Shown: positions 37,301 through 50,300, counted from the first letter of the stretch. The stretch is DNA of 64,000 nucleotides from Nematostella vectensis (GCF_932526225.1 NC_064044.1:3562092-3626091); one strand, 5' to 3'. Notes: generated from the sequence alone by a model not told the origin. Translations and numbers: made by a program.

Positions 37301-40300
37301 TTTTCCTTCAAATAATGAAGTTCCTTTTTTATTGTTTATGTTGAGCTCACTGCGTACTTTAAGTAATATCTTTAGTTGAAGTTAAGTACCGCAGGATCTG
37401 CACCGAGTGGACTAGTTTTTTGTGCATTACAAGCGTTATTAAATGGTATTGCGTTCCATATGACCTCTCAGTATTAGAAATAGTTTAGGGTGTTGGATGA
37501 AATTTGAACAATTTTGACATTATTACAGAGATTCGAAATTCCCCTCTTTTTGGAGAGTTCCTCTACCTCCGAATATAATTGAGAGGCGAAGGCACCCACA
37601 TTCAGTCATTCCTATACAGTTATTCCTATTCTTAGCAAAGTGTTTGCCTTTCAGGTACAAGGAAGCCCATTTTGACTACCAAGCTGTTCTGAGAATTGAC
37701 CCCGCAAATCAACAGGCTTTGAGGTCTAACAATAGGTGAGGCGTCTTAGAAAGACTCGTGTATCATTCTGGTCCATAAAATTTTTACTTTGTATAAAATC
37801 TCTTTTATAAAGAATTGGTTCAGAACAAGCGTGTGACTGTCCCTGTAATTACGGTATCGCTGTACAATTACTAAAACATTTCACTGCCATCTATAGATAG
37901 ATTTATCTCAGTCCTTCGGAATACAGAATCAAGTGTCCTTGTATGCAGACGAAATAGCTTTTCTAGTTATACAGTATTGATAACTCTTCATGATAACCTA
38001 ATAATAGTTCAATTTACCCTAACTCAGAGTCAACAGTCACTTGCTAAGTGTGTACGGTCCCACATGGAGGACAAAGATCACCGAAGCCAAGCCAACCAGC
38101 GCGACTTCACAAGCCTTACTAGACAATGAGCCCCAGTCTACACCCGCCTCTGTCTATCTTTCATCAGGGCCACAAAAGGTCAATAAGGTGGAAACGAAAC
38201 CTGAACCATTGAAGAAGAGTGTAGCAGAAAGGTTTGGCGAATGCAAAGAGAGAGGAAACAACTTTGTCAAGCAGGTATGGCAGAGTGGAACTGCTGTGAG
38301 TCTGTTCGATGATATTTAAAAACTCACCAATTTGAAGAAATACAGCATTCCCTGCATTGTGTGATACCTTTAAAATGTGACCGTTTTTATTTGGGAAGGG
38401 TCAAATTCCACAATGATTCAAGGTAATTAAATTTGCTTAACGAAAGTGTTATGAGACTATTTGCCAATATCTCATAAATATGTGTTCTAGAAAGTTCTAC
38501 GATGGTTCGCACCTGTTTTCAATATTGACCTTCGTCACCTTTTCATTGTTCATCTGAATACTAAGTATGCACCTGCTAGTCATACAGGTCATGCGCAGTG
38601 TGACTTATTCCAAAACCAGTTTAGCGTTTACTCAAGATAAACATCTAATTTCCAGATATGTCCAACAAGCCAAACGTATTCCTAAGCCTCATTTCTCCAT
38701 AGTATTTTATATGATTATTGTTTCTAGTACATTAATTGTTATTCTAACATCGACGTATTTTCGCTTTAGGAATCATCATTTCTAAAATTGTACCTTTTCC
38801 TTAGATCAACACTAATTTGCAATTCTTGCATTACCTTCGTAAGAGCAGTCAAACCAGTTATCCGGAATTATTAATTAGTCAGTATAAATAGGAGTTTACT
38901 GTAAAACATATTGTACTTGTAACAACGACAGCTTGCTGCGGAGGCTATCGAGTAAGTTCTGTTGGCTTCGTGAAGACAATCCCTAGTCAAGGAAGAGGCC
39001 TAGTAAGGATTCCCTTCTATCAGCCTCACCTTCTGAGAATCGTCTGATCGTTGTCTCCTAGAACGAGCTCGAATCCCTCTCTGCTCGCTAAGCGTGGTTG
39101 CTTTTACAATAAAGTTGTTGGTGAGGAAACAGAAGCTACCTGGTAAACGATCCCGGAGAAACCCCTGTTTTTACAAAAGCATGCATCATGTTATTTCGGA
39201 TATGGACAGACTAAGAAAGGCTGATTGCCTTGATGTTCCCTAGTCCAAAAGGTGTCCTACCCCAAGTAAAGCGTTTCTTATCGGACCAAAAGCCCCTTTC
39301 CGACTCTACCCCTCTCTGCGAAAAACGATAGCTCCAATAACTAAGGTTCGACATAAACGCCAATACACACAAGACAAAAGCATCAAGTCGAGACTTTCTT
39401 TTTACACGTCTACTGTAATTTTAGAAATATCTCGACTTGAGGTTGATGTTTGTACGCATTGGCGCTTATATCAAGCCTTGGCTATTCGAGAACTCTGGTC
39501 CTGGTACATATACTGGTAGTTCTCGCGCTGTGCTTTGTGAGCAGTGAACTGTTGAGTGAACCATAAGTCAGAATTGGACTATTGCAGATGGAGCTGCCGG
39601 AATAGGAATTTTCCCGTTAAATTATCGAAAGTAATGCTATGTGTTTAATAGGGCAAGCACAATGAGGCTGTTAGTTGCTACACGGAATGTATATCCATCA
39701 ACCCCAACGAAGTCGCCAGTTACACGAACAGGGCTCTCTGCTACCTCAAGCTTGATAAGGTATTAAGGGAATTGAAACCAAGCTAAATAAGATATTCGTG
39801 GAATTGAAGAGGGCTCTCTGCTTCTTCAAGCTCAGAAAGGTATCGGGGAAATTGAAATCAAGCTAAATTAAATATTCGGGGAATTGAATATCAAGCTAAA
39901 CCAGATATTCGGGGAATTGAATATAAATCTAAATCAGATATTCGTGGAATTGAATATCAAGCTAAATCAGATATTCGGGGAATTGAATATCAAGCTGAAT
40001 CAGATATTCGGGGAATTGAATATCAAGCTAAATCAGATATTCGGGGAATTGAATATCAAGGTAAATAAGGTATTGGGGGAATTGAATTTCAAGGTAAATA
40101 AGGTATTGGGGGAATTGAATATCAAGTTAAATAAGGTATTGGGGGAATTGAATAGGGTTATCTGCTACCTCAAGCTCAGTAAGTTATTCGAGGAATTGGA
40201 TCTCAGTAAAAATCATTAGGCAAGTGTCATTGAATTAGCCAGATGGTTTAGCAGACCTTTTTAATAGTATCTCGCACTCTTTTACATTTGACTTCACCTT

Positions 40301-43300
40301 CAAGTCGATTAGGGATGGGTCGATTGAGGAGGAAGAATAGCTCTAGCTATGGCTCAATTCCCCCTTCAGAGGTCAGCTAGGTCGGACTGTTATATACATT
40401 TTTTCTCACTTGTCCGTTTTAACCTCTTTGTTTTTGCAGAACGATCTTGCTGAGAAAGATGCAAACACAGCCCTGGGTTTGCAGCCAGATAACGTGAAAG
40501 CACTTTATAGACGAGCCTTAGCAAGAAAGGTAGGGATTGTACCCGGGGAACACAAAAGCGCTTAATAGAAGCGTCTTAGCGAGAAAGGTAGGGATTTTAC
40601 CCGGGGAACACAAAAGCGCTTAATAGAAGCGTCTTAGCGAGAAAGGTAAGGGTGAAACCACAGAAGCTGGAAGGGATTCGCAGGCACGGCCTATCGACCT
40701 GTGTTATCACTTTAAGGTGCTAATGCGCGTCTAAACAAAAACAAATGTAAGGATTTGTAGCCATAGAACACATCTGCGGACCTCATTTAGAAAACTAGGG
40801 GTTGCAGCCAGGAAAATGTTAAAGCGTTTTGCAGACGCTTTTTAGCGAGAAAGGTAGAGGTCGCAGCCAAGGGAATAGTGAAAGCACTTTACCCGACTAG
40901 AACGTACAAACCTGATCTTTATCAGTACAAATTAGCTCATCGCTGTCTATTAGAAAAGTATAAGTTGTCTTACTGAACCTTAGTCAAATTTTCTCACAAT
41001 CTTTGTACTGTTTTCTCTTGTTTTTAGGCGCTTGGCAAGTACGACACAGCAGCTAAAGACTTGCTCAGCCTGGTGAAGATCGACTCTAAGAATATGTCTG
41101 GCAAAAAGGAACTTGATACTGTGCTTGAACTATGTCGAAAGGTAAGGTAAAGACGCAAGTTTTATCAGACTCGTCATGTTTCAGTGTCGGTCAGGTAAAG
41201 CCATACCATTGTTATTATTTACATTCAACATTTTAAGACAAAGTTAAAAATAACCATCTAAAAACAATGTTGAATAAGTCATTTACCATAAATCGAAAAT
41301 GTTGCACCTATGGCCTGCACCTATGCCTTCTCACAATTGTTTTTTGGATAATGAATTGTTGCTAGGATAATAAAATGGTGGCTGGCAGAGGATCTGTAAG
41401 TCTTTCAGAATCAGATGGAAGCATTTTCCTTATTAAACATACCATTACTAAACATACAAACATGTTTCGGGATAACGAGATTTAAAACGGAACTGTATAT
41501 ATTTTTATAGTAGCTTCATTACACCACTAGCTTGTCTTTGCTGTTAGCCCGCTTGATGGATGTGTCTTGCTTCAATAGCAAACAAATCCAACATATTACA
41601 TGTTACATTTATCATGTTGCGTCTAATTTTGAAAATGTTTGTTTTCGGGTTTCGATTATTTTCGATTGTTTAGTGATTAGTTTTGGACAATTCCATGCTT
41701 TGTTTTCTTTCCAATGTATCTGTCTCGTCATTTTCTGCTGTTATTTATATTCCATGCAATGTCAAAGTCTCCCACCTACCTCCCCCCACCCCCTTCAAAG
41801 CCTCATCCTAGATTTTTTTTTCAGGAGCGTCGTGAAACGCAGAAGAGCCAACCAAAGGGGAAAACCAATAGTAGGCCACCCGCCAACAAAGAAAAGCCGG
41901 CAAGTGGCAAGACCACAGCCGAAGGAAACAATGTCAGGCGGCGGCGGGTTGTAATAGACGAAGTCAACAATGACGATGAGGTACCGTTTACTTATTTCAG
42001 TGCCACGCGCGCTATCGTGACAACTTTGAAAGTTTTGTGAAGAATTGCAATTACCGCGCGACGCACTACTTCGGCCACCTTGGCGGTCTTGTGAAGTAGA
42101 GGGAGAGTATGCTATTTCTTGCTTTTTTAATTTAATTGAAAAGCTGTAGTTAACACCTGTGCGGTCGGTCTTATAAGTTTTAAGTACACCTCTTGCTGCT
42201 CAATAACGGAAAGGGACATTCATTTGTGCCAAACGTTGTATCGTTAACCTGCATTGTACACTCATCAACATCGCACGAAACATCCTTAGCATGACTTGAC
42301 TTTCAATAACAATGATTGAATATGCGAGGACATTCAATAGCATCAACGGACAATCAATAACGCAATGGGCATTCATTCGAATGGAATGAAATGGAAAATT
42401 CAATTACAGGTTTGGACAATCAGTAACGTTAATTGACTATCAGTTATAAATTATTATTATTACTTTGGAATCTTAGTATCTTCTTCTCCCGCTTAAAAGG
42501 ACTCCGAGGAGGAGAATGCCAGCAGCAAGAAGACCCCTTGTCCAGCATCCAAGAAGGCTCCCCCTAATAACCAGCAAGCGAAGAAAGGAGGGAAAGACCA
42601 GCCAAGCAAACAAGCAGGAAACACCACACCAACTCGAGGAACCAAGCAGAAGAAAATCCACCTGAATAAGGTAACATATTAATGAATGTATGAAGCTAAT
42701 CACTCTTCTCGCTACTGGGATGCTCAAATACGAGAGCGCAGAAATAACGTGTGCGTCTGGATGCATACGAAGGGTGAAGGGTGAAGGCTTATTGCGCGTT
42801 TGAAGTCAGCTTAAAGGAACCGCAAGCAAGGAAATAATGAGGTTTAATTTTCTTCCTTCTCTTTTCGCGCCTTATTTTTTACAGACATATACGTTTTTAA
42901 CGTCACCCTTCCAGTCTCTGTTTCTTTCGCTGGCGGAAAGCCGGCCGTCATTAAGCTCCATCTAGCGCTTTAGACCATTTTCGAAGTTTGCAGGGTGTCC
43001 TTTCAAGACCGGGCAGATTTTCAAAGCAGTAATGAATGATAAGAATTTAATGCTTATGGAATAGTAATATTGGGAAAAGATGAATGAATGACGTAAAACG
43101 TGGAGGGTTAACTGAGTATTGCCATCCACAGCCAACCCCGTACGACTTTTTCCAAGCGTGGAACACGGTGAGAAGGAATGACCTTACAAGTTACGCCGAG
43201 ATCCTCAGACAAGTCGAGCCAAAGATGCTACCGAAGAGTAAGGGTCCTATATTATTATACACCTAGTCCCTAGTCCCCTCATACTAAATCCCCCTTTGTG

Positions 43301-45489
43301 GTCAGCAAAGCATCATGGGCCACACATCCTCGGTACCACTGGCGCGAGAACGAGGCCGCGGGAGAGGGTAAAGGTGGAAGACGACTTCTCGGTCCTTTCT
43401 CTTCTCTCCCTCCCCCCCCCTTTAAAAAATTAAAATTTAGCGGGATTCTTTACTGAATTACGCCCTAAATTACACGGAATATCAACTGTTACGCACAAAC
43501 AACATTTTGTACCGCAGGAAAGCACGAAATAACTTGAAAAGGTTAATTTTTTGCGTGAAAATATCGAGTTTTCATTGGCTCCTAGCCACCAGCCAATTAA
43601 AAAAAGTATTTTATTATTAGTCCTAGGCCTTCGCGGTTTAGCAAAGAACGCATATTCATTTTATTTGTTTTCGAAAATTCAGTTCGAAATATCGCACTCT
43701 CACGAAGAATATCTCTCTTTTTTCACGAGAAATAGAGGTAACAACCCTAAAAGAACACATCAGCTGTGCAATTAAATGTCTTTCAAAATTTAGCCAAATT
43801 AAGCGGGATTACGCGGATTACGCGGGAAAAGCCAAACTACGCGCTTCCGCACAAGCGCGTAATACCAGAAGCCCTGTATATTGCACCCAAGAAAGTCGGA
43901 CAGAATCCAGTTTACTTATATTTCCCAAAAAAAGCCTAAAGCTTATAGCTTGTTTAGTAAAGACGATGATACTCAGGATACGTTATATAATAGGCGATAA
44001 ACGCCTCGCGAAACAGGGATGAAACTGTTGTGCAAGTTGTCGCTGCGTAATAGCTACAGCTTTGGCTTGTAGTTGAACCGGGAAATCCCATAAAGTCGCA
44101 GTTCACGCTAACATAGTAATGCCGTGCCATTCAAAGCACCCATTCTCACCGGTTTATTTCCTTTGAGATATTTATCAGATTGAAAAGAGGTCTATCTTAG
44201 TGGGAAAGCTATTTGCTAGGTAGGGGAAGGGGGGGGGAGGGATATTGTCTTTCATACACAGTCTAACAACCTTGCTCGTCTTTGCAGTCTTATCCAACAA
44301 GCTTGATGCAGATATGTTCAGGAATATGATTGGGGCCATCTCCACCCAGCTCATACCCAATGGTGAGTATTCGCTTGTAGGAAAATGAGTCACTTGTTTC
44401 AGTCAGAGAACCGACAGGAATATAATAGGGGCCATCTCAACCGGGCTCTTAGAAAATGGATTGTGAGTATTCGCTTGTAGGAAATTGGATCATTTGTTTC
44501 AGTCAGAGAAACGACCGGGAAGATTAGTCAGGTATTCCCTTTACTCTCACTATAAAATGGTGTTTATTTCGCATTAAACTTTCCCTATCTTATATCCCTT
44601 CTACATGCTTGTCGTAAATTTCGAGAATATTAGGGGTGTAACCATCTAAAAGCACACCCACCTTTCTCCGTTAGTGCATATTCCATTATTCCGTTCCCTT
44701 CTTTCGCAGGCGAAGAGAAGCTCTCGTTTCAGATCCTTCAAAACGTGTGCCAGGCGCAGCGCTTTGACATGGCCATCATGTTTCTTGGTCGACAGGACAT
44801 ACAAGGTAACCTCTATCTATGGCAGGAGTTTGTTTGGCCAAATTCTGATGGTAAAACACGAGATCTTACATAAAATTAGCTGAATTAATTAATTAGCTCT
44901 TTCTTCGTTTGGCATCTGTTCCCTAATCCAGTTCCCTAATCGCTCTTTCCGTTTGCCCATTTTATTTCTGTTTGTCTGTTGGTTAGTTAATCTGGTCGTG
45001 TTTCCGTCCTCAGTTTGGCTGGCTTGTGTATTTGTTGCTTGATCTGTCTGACATATCTAATGTTAGTCTGTCCATCTGGAACTCACTGGCTTGTCTATTT
45101 GTTGCTTGATCTGTCTGACATATCTAATGTTAGTCTGTCCATCTGGAACTCACTAACATCCCCTAGACTACCCCTGTCCATTCTACCATCTATCAGTCTT
45201 TTTATTGGTCCGCCCGTTCATCTATCTTTTTTTCCGTCCCTCTGTCTATCCGTAATTTTGTTCGTTCTTTTGTCTGCATATTTCATTTGATAGCAAGCCT
45301 GTCTGCTCTCGCTGCTCACCCCTATTTTCCACGTGTTTGTCTGTCTATCATTTGTCTGTCAATCATTAGGTCTTTCCGTCTTTTTCAGATCTCCAAGACC
45401 TTTTTGCCTGGCTGGGAAGCTCACAGAAACTACTCTCATCTATCGACTCAAAAACATTTACTATTGTGAAAAATAAATATAATGCCTGA
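31377..45489 (+). CDS. SPAG1: SPAG1-like TPR co-chaperone of dynein arm assembly (21 exons, 1015 aa)
   Basis: Cytoplasmic assembly factor for axonemal dynein arms (family knowledge). Exons: 31377-31658, 32042-32170, 32812-32888, 33188-33312, 34023-34181, 34419-34496, 34842-34948, 35459-35490, 35684-36222, 36529-36703, 37655-37735, 38028-38274, 39652-39759, 40440-40529, 41028-41141, 41825-41980, 42500-42670, 43132-43237, 44288-44362, 44710-44805, 45389-45489. They sum to 3048 nt with all phases matching and end in TGA. The N-terminus (IPLHHLDYKYVGSC, KILKVLRSGEEGTYPEL) is diagnostic. TPR blocks lie at residues about 205-330 (GNDAFRSGDYKESLVYYTRS), 470-594 (LYKIGRYAEAVEKYSQAI) and 655-781 (GKHNEAVSCYTECI). 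They are separated by acidic and basic linkers. An RPAP3-type C-terminal domain follows at 891-1015. Four of its introns begin with tandem copies of the preceding donor. An AATAAA at 45472-45477 overlaps the last codons. Confidence 0.95.
33330..33945. repeat. About 119-bp tandem repeat in SPAG1 intron 4
   Basis: CCTTACGTTACCTCACCCAA, CTCTACCAAGCCCACTTTAC and CTCAACACACATGCATCTAA recur in order roughly every 119 bp, with shortened units in the middle. The plus strand is nearly G-free (C, A, T). The block starts about 18 nt after the exon-4 donor. Confidence 0.85.
36664..36965. repeat. 40-bp minisatellite copied from the SPAG1 exon-10 donor
   Basis: The end of exon 10 with its donor (AGCACTTAGAAAA, then GTAAGTACGTG) recurs so that GT donor dinucleotides fall at 36704, 36744, 36784, 36824, 36864, 36904 and 36944, exactly 40 bp apart. 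Most copies keep GTAAGT or GTGAGT. The last copy (GGGCAGAGCAGTTCGACCAC) preserves over 20 nt of exon sequence. Copies alternate with a three-unit (120-bp) higher-order pattern. Read-through after the first donor hits TAA at once. Confidence 0.92.
39336..39486. mobile_element. Palindromic MITE in SPAG1 intron 12
   Basis: The left arm AATAACTAAGGTTCGACATA faces a right arm whose reverse complement starts AATAGCCAAGGCTTGATATA. The arms continue through ACGCCAAT and CATCAAGTCGAGA to a centre of about 30 nt. About 151 bp, non-coding. Confidence 0.75.
39732..40215. repeat. 33-bp minisatellite seeded at the SPAG1 exon-13 donor
   Basis: The exon end GGCTCTCTGCTACCTCAAGC with TTGATAAG and donor GTATTAAGGGAATTGAA is the first member. 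About twelve 33-bp copies follow (AAGCTAAATCAGATATTCGG, then GGAATTGAATATC). Two further copies retain the exon-like GGGCTCTCTGCTTCTTCAAG (about 39808) and GGTTATCTGCTACCTCAAGC (about 40157). The 111-codon frame through it (NIKLNQIFGEL repeats) is intronic. Confidence 0.88.
40484..40890. repeat. 58-bp duplications of the SPAG1 exon-14 end and donor
   Basis: Exon sequence AGCACTTTATAGACGAGCCT, TAGCAAGAAAG and donor GTAGGG is followed by copies with donors at 40588 and 40646, 58 bp apart, each carrying about 45 nt of exon-like sequence (AGCGCTTAATAGAAGCGTCT). Additional diverged copies lie at about 40799-40890, with a donor at 40854. All contain stop codons. Confidence 0.88.
43425..43876 (-). 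mobile_element. hAT-like MITE copy 2, truncated
   Basis: Reverse-oriented relative of 14505-15066. It ends at 43876 with CCAGAAGCCCTG and carries the same internal block (the frame encoding APSHQPIKKSILLLVLGLRG is shared). The other terminal repeat is missing, the sequence starting near a CCCCCCCCCTTT run. It lies in SPAG1 intron 18. Confidence 0.8.
44319..44525. repeat. Duplication of SPAG1 exon 19 end plus donor
   Basis: Exon sequence CAGGAATATGATTGGGGCCA, the donor GTGAGTATTCGCTTGTAGGA and the following TTGTTTCAGTCAGAGAA recur once, about 97-100 bp downstream (CAGGAATATAATAGGGGCCA, with GTGAGTATTCGCTTGTAGGA). The second copy has a stop in the old frame. It is a decoy partial exon with an intact donor. 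Confidence 0.9.
45020..45153. repeat. 67-bp direct duplication in SPAG1 intron 20
   Basis: TGGCTTGTGTATTTGTTGCT through CCATCTGGAACTCAC occurs twice in tandem with one visible difference, so it is recent. Confidence 0.95.
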
Positions 45490-46365
45490 AAGGCAACCAT
45501 GGCAAAAAGGAAATCTGCTTTGCGCGCTTTTGGCGGTTGTGACGCGCACTGAAATAGTTCGGGGAGAATGGTAGCGATCGCATTTAAAAGGATTAATAGT
45601 ATGTATCTTACAATTTAGTTGTTATAGTGTCAATAAATAATGCAGTAGCCCATATGGACTTAAAGTATTTATTAAAGTCCTTCAAAAAATTACAAGAAAC
45701 ATTTCAAGCTTGCTGCAGGTCATAGTCTGGCCAACCATGCAACTGACATGACGGAAAAACCTGGAAAACGCGCAATTCCAGAGAGAGAGAGAAGACACAA
45801 TTTCTTACAATGGCTATAGGTTCCTTGTATTGAGGACCGATTTTCAAAACACAAATAATAACGTGAGGCCGAAGTGCACATAACCAGATTTTGGATTTTT
45901 AAGATAATTTTTCCTTGATCATCATTTTCACTTTACAAAAAGTCGAATCAATTAAAAAACTTGATATTTTGTTCGCGTCATGTTTTCCTGTCATGTCGAT
46001 GCAGCTATACTGGCGAGCCCAGTGGCGGGCGGGTGGGAAAATAAATAAATAAATAAATAAATAGCAAATAGCAGGCATGCGCCAGGTAAGAGCAAGCCGG
46101 GACCACAGACGATAGGGGCCACATACTACGACAGAAGAGCGAATGACCGATATGTTAATGAGTTTTGCCTTATATTCGCACTTATGAGTCCCGTGAGAAT
46201 AGTAAAAGCAGGGGTGACACTCTAGCAAAGCGGTCCCAGCGTGTGCCCCGTCCAGAGACAGGGTAAGGCTCAGACGGTCCCAAACTGGAGAGAGCTTGCT
46301 AAAGAGAGAGGAGCGTAAAGGCGAGGTAAGAAACTGAAATAATGGCAGGCGAAAACTACGGCGTA
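45490..46365. other. SPAG1 3' flank
   Basis: Contains a second AATAAA at about 45635 and a short AAAT repeat at 46042-46065. A block at about 46131-46200 (GAATGACCGATATGTTAATG onward) is repeated at about 47190-47260. The 158-codon minus-strand open frame here shows no family resemblance and is not called. Confidence 0.45.
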
Positions 46366-46369
46366 ATAA

Positions 46370-46850
46370 ACACAACCTGAGCTAGTTGAAAATAACACGA
46401 GAAAACCACAGCGGGATAACACGGACCCGAGCTAGCAGGGGAAACTACGACGGGGTAATACGGACCCGCGCTAGCTGAAAATAACACGGCGGGTAATACG
46501 GACCATAGCTAACTAAAAATAACACGAGAAAATTACGGCCGGTAAGTACTGACCCGAGCTAGATGAAAATAACACGTGAAAATTACGGCGGGTAATACTG
46601 ACCCGAGCTAGCTGAAAATAACACAAGGAAATTACGGCGGGTAATACTGACCCGAGCTAGCTGAAAATAACACAAGGAAATTACGGGGGATAAAAGGGAC
46701 CCGAACCAACTAGAAATACACAAACAGAAATCCGGGCGAAGGACACGGTAGCCCAGAGCCAGTAAGATAAATAATAGGAGAAAACTACGGAGGGCCCAAG
46801 TTAGCTGAAAATATGCAAGCAATAAAAACACGTGCTAGAAAGTTGACTGA
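46370..46850. repeat. 49-bp tandem repeat between SPAG1 and TRPC ends
   Basis: About nine imperfect units of GAGCTAGCTGAAAATAACAC, AAGGAAATTACGGCGGGTAA and TACTGACCC, degenerating towards both sides. Confidence 0.85.
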
Positions 46851-47239
46851 ACCGTAAGGCAACAACAATGAATACGGGGAATACAAGTAATTTTAGAAGA
46901 AAGAGAAGAAGCAGACTACACAAGAGGGGCCTCAAACCTGTTCCCTATGTATGTAGATAGCGAAACAGTCGATTCTAACTCTGTATATATCCGGCACTAC
47001 TTAAAGCCTAACAAGAACCAGGTAAGCCGACGGACAGGAAATGCTCTTGGTCAGCCAAAAAGGGTACTGTGAGGGCGCCTTGAAGGCAGGCGGACGTAAG
47101 GAGTGAATAGAGACACGAAGACGATGAAGTTCAATATGTGTCGCGTGGTAGAATGCTTGGAGCTAGGACGGCGCGAGCGCCACACGAAGACAAGAGAGCG
47201 AATGACTGATATGTTTGTCAGTTTTGCCTTAAATTCGCA

Positions 47240-47278
47240 CTAATGAGTCCCGTGAGAATAGCTCACGGGACTTATTAG
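47240..47278. other. Near-perfect 17-bp-stem hairpin
   Basis: CTAATGAGTCCCGTGAG, a 5-nt loop, then CTCACGGGACTTATTAG. The related sequence at about 46180 has only the left arm, so the right arm looks like a later fold-back copy. Confidence 0.75.
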
Positions 47279-47380
47279 TCCTCTCTGTGTGACTCATTAG
47301 TGTTTTCTCTGTGTGACTGTCTGTGTGACTCATTAGTGTTTTCTTCTGTGTGACTGTCGTTTCATGTGCAAAGAAAGGAA

Positions 47381-50300
47381 TCACATCTTAGTGTCTTCCT
47401 TCTGGTCCCCCCTTAGGATGTCATCTTGTGCGCCCCTGATATCTCTTAAGAGCTCCCCCTCTTCTCTGTGACCTGCCTCGAATTTGCGCATGTGCAGATA
47501 TCTGCGAAGCACTCGCTTGATTAGTTCCCTTCTCTCGATGACCTGAGAAAGGCCAAGATTTCTCTTGCACATCTCATCCATTGGAATCTTCTGTAAGCAC
47601 AAGTTTAAAGGGTGCTAGTCAGCTTAACCATTGTTGTTTTGCTGAGGAACTCGAAACAACCAATTTAAAAACAAAATGAGTTCGATAGTTGCAAAATGAG
47701 TAAGGGACAAGCTCCCTATCTTGCCGGTAGGGATTATGGGTTAATTTGTAAGTATGTAGCGCCTTAAATTGTGTCTTTTAAGATTAGTTTTACCAATAGG
47801 GGACTTGCGCACAGATCACGTGACCTTTCTGGGTGGCAAATTCAAAATAAAATAATCAAACAAAAAATTCACACCAGAGAACAACAAAAAAAAATAAAAT
47901 CTTTAAATGGAACTAAACCTTTCTGAAAAAAAGAAATCTGGCTTCTTTCGTAAACACTCAACAAGTCGCATTTTTGTTGCTGTTGTTTTATCATCTGAGC
48001 GCGCGCTAGTTTGCCACCCAAACTGTCACGTGATCCCTTAGCGCAAGTCACCTATTCTGGGCTCTTTTGTATCGAAATTCTTCGTGTTTTACTGCATCTC
48101 CTCTCATAAGGGAAAGGCCCAATCCACTTTGGGTTCTCCGTAACTTCATTCCGAGTATTTTTTTAGGTATTTTGAAGGGGGGTGGGGCATCTTTGACCTG
48201 AAGCCGAAAACAGAAGGATTTTGCTATCGAGAACCTGATGTGAAATACCCGAGACTTAACGGTAACGAAGACTTCTTCACTTTTGAAAAGTTCCCATGTT
48301 TGCTTTTTGTTTTATTTGCAATCCTAGAGGACATTTAAAGAGAAGGGCGACATACCTCTACGTTGGCATTATTGGCGTTGGCATATGATTCATCTTTGTA
48401 CGCGCTTGAACGAGATTTCTATGAAGAAAATAGGAAGTTTAGCGTGATTTCTAGGAATCAAATATGGAGTACATATTTAAATTATAGCGGAGCCAGCGCG
48501 GAGCCCCATAGGTATAGAAAAATGGTAAAAAAATCTATGCGACTGAGTTTTTTTGGTCATCGAGCGGGAGCCCTGTGGTTCTGCCTCGCCTGCTGCCTGC
48601 CGGCGCAAGCTATGTAACCACGCTTCGCTGACACTCTCATATCAAACATATTCCCCACGGATAGTGTCCTTCGTATGCATTGCCTTATATGGGCATTGAT
48701 GCCCATATTTAGAAGAGCTAAAGTTTTCCCGCTCTCTGAACTCCAGAAAACATGGTGAAAAATACTGATTCCTTTCAATTTGAGACTCGAGGCAAAAATG
48801 TGTCAAAAAAACTTTATCGCTTGGTCAAATCTTTATCACACAAGTCTTGAAAAGCCCTTAGACCCAGGCCTCCAAGAGATTGGCCGAGCGAGATTTAAGG
48901 TCACCCAAATATTGATATGGTGTCGCCTCCACTTGAGAAAAACACAAATTTCCAAATATCTAAAGGCCCTGTCACACGTACGTTTTTTTTTCTCTTGCCT
49001 GTCTCACCAAAAAAATGGTTGCAGGTCGCATGCGCATTTTTTTGCGTGTGACACCCCTTTTGCAACTTTTTTTTTTTATTTCTCAAAGTCGCACGTAAAG
49101 TAAAACGCTGTTCTACTTTCTGCAACAAATTGCTTTAAAGGCCCATAAGCAGCCAAGCCTACATCAGATTGAGGCCCGATTTTAGCGCTATGCGGCTCAA
49201 AGTTTTAAATAGTTATCACTTTATCGTTTTACAACAATACCTGGCAAATAATTCTAAGATTTATCTATATGCTGGCATTTATGCGATGTCATATGAAAGC
49301 GGTTTTACCACCTTGAGCCGAAGGCCGCAGTTCACGGGAAATTAGGTTCGTGAAACTTGTATTAATCATTCACTGACGTCCAAGAACAATACAGAATTCC
49401 TTTTCGCTTTAGTCCTTCGCTTTTTGCGTTCGTGTCGATGCCAGTATCTTGCCTATAGGGAATCTTGTACGCATTGCGTGATAACAATCACAGCCACTAC
49501 AAAGGAATTTTGGTTTAGTTCTCCTGGAAGTCAAAGTTTTTCAGACTCTGAGCCACTTATAGAGGGAATGAAAATAGCAGGTTCGATTCAAAGGTGAGCC
49601 TCGATGCAACAAACAAAATGTAGAAGTTTTGCTGTGAGTCAAATTTGCAAATCATAGCAATGAAATATATACTCCCTATGTGTTCGGCATATATTCTCCT
49701 CGACTTCTCGGTTCATGCTTATCAACCTAGAGTTTTAATTACAGATTATAGTACTTATCAGTGATAAATCAAGGAATAGTTTCGAGTTTGAGTGATCGCG
49801 TGGAATTATATGCATATTTTAGTCCTCCAATCAAATCGCTCGCAAGAGGCGCTATTTCAAAACAAAAACAATCGCATTGATTGCCAATGGGGCTTTAAGG
49901 TGTGGTGGTACCTTATAGAGGGTAAAGCTTCTGAAGCTGCTGCCTTGAAGGCTGGCAGAGGGTTATGTTAAAGGTTCCATAATCTGACTGCTCTGGGAGA
50001 GAATGAATAAGAAAGGCTCTTGTTACCGGAGCGAACTTTGAGATACATAAATACTTTTTAGTTTATTTAGTACTTATACACTGTTTTGTTCACTTGTTCT
50101 GGCTTGACTATTACACTTTAACAATTGCATTTTGTTGCACAGGATTTTGAAAACGACTCTAAGCAGATTTAGTTATTATTAAACCACCTCTGTAAGGCAG
50201 CCACATTTCTAACAGATTACTGGAGGATTTAATGTTTTTAGTGTCCATAAACTTAAATGATTTGTCTTAAAATAAGTCTATTATAGATATTAAAGGGGAT

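Noticed and set aside
39884-40219. 111-codon frame with NIKLNQIFGEL repeats
   Set aside because: A 33-bp intronic repeat downstream of the SPAG1 exon-13 donor; stops separate it from the exon.
46131-47260. LTR retrotransposon suggested by a direct repeat 1.06 kb apart
   Set aside because: The repeated block is only about 70 bp, lacks TG..CA ends, and no gag/pol sequence lies between.
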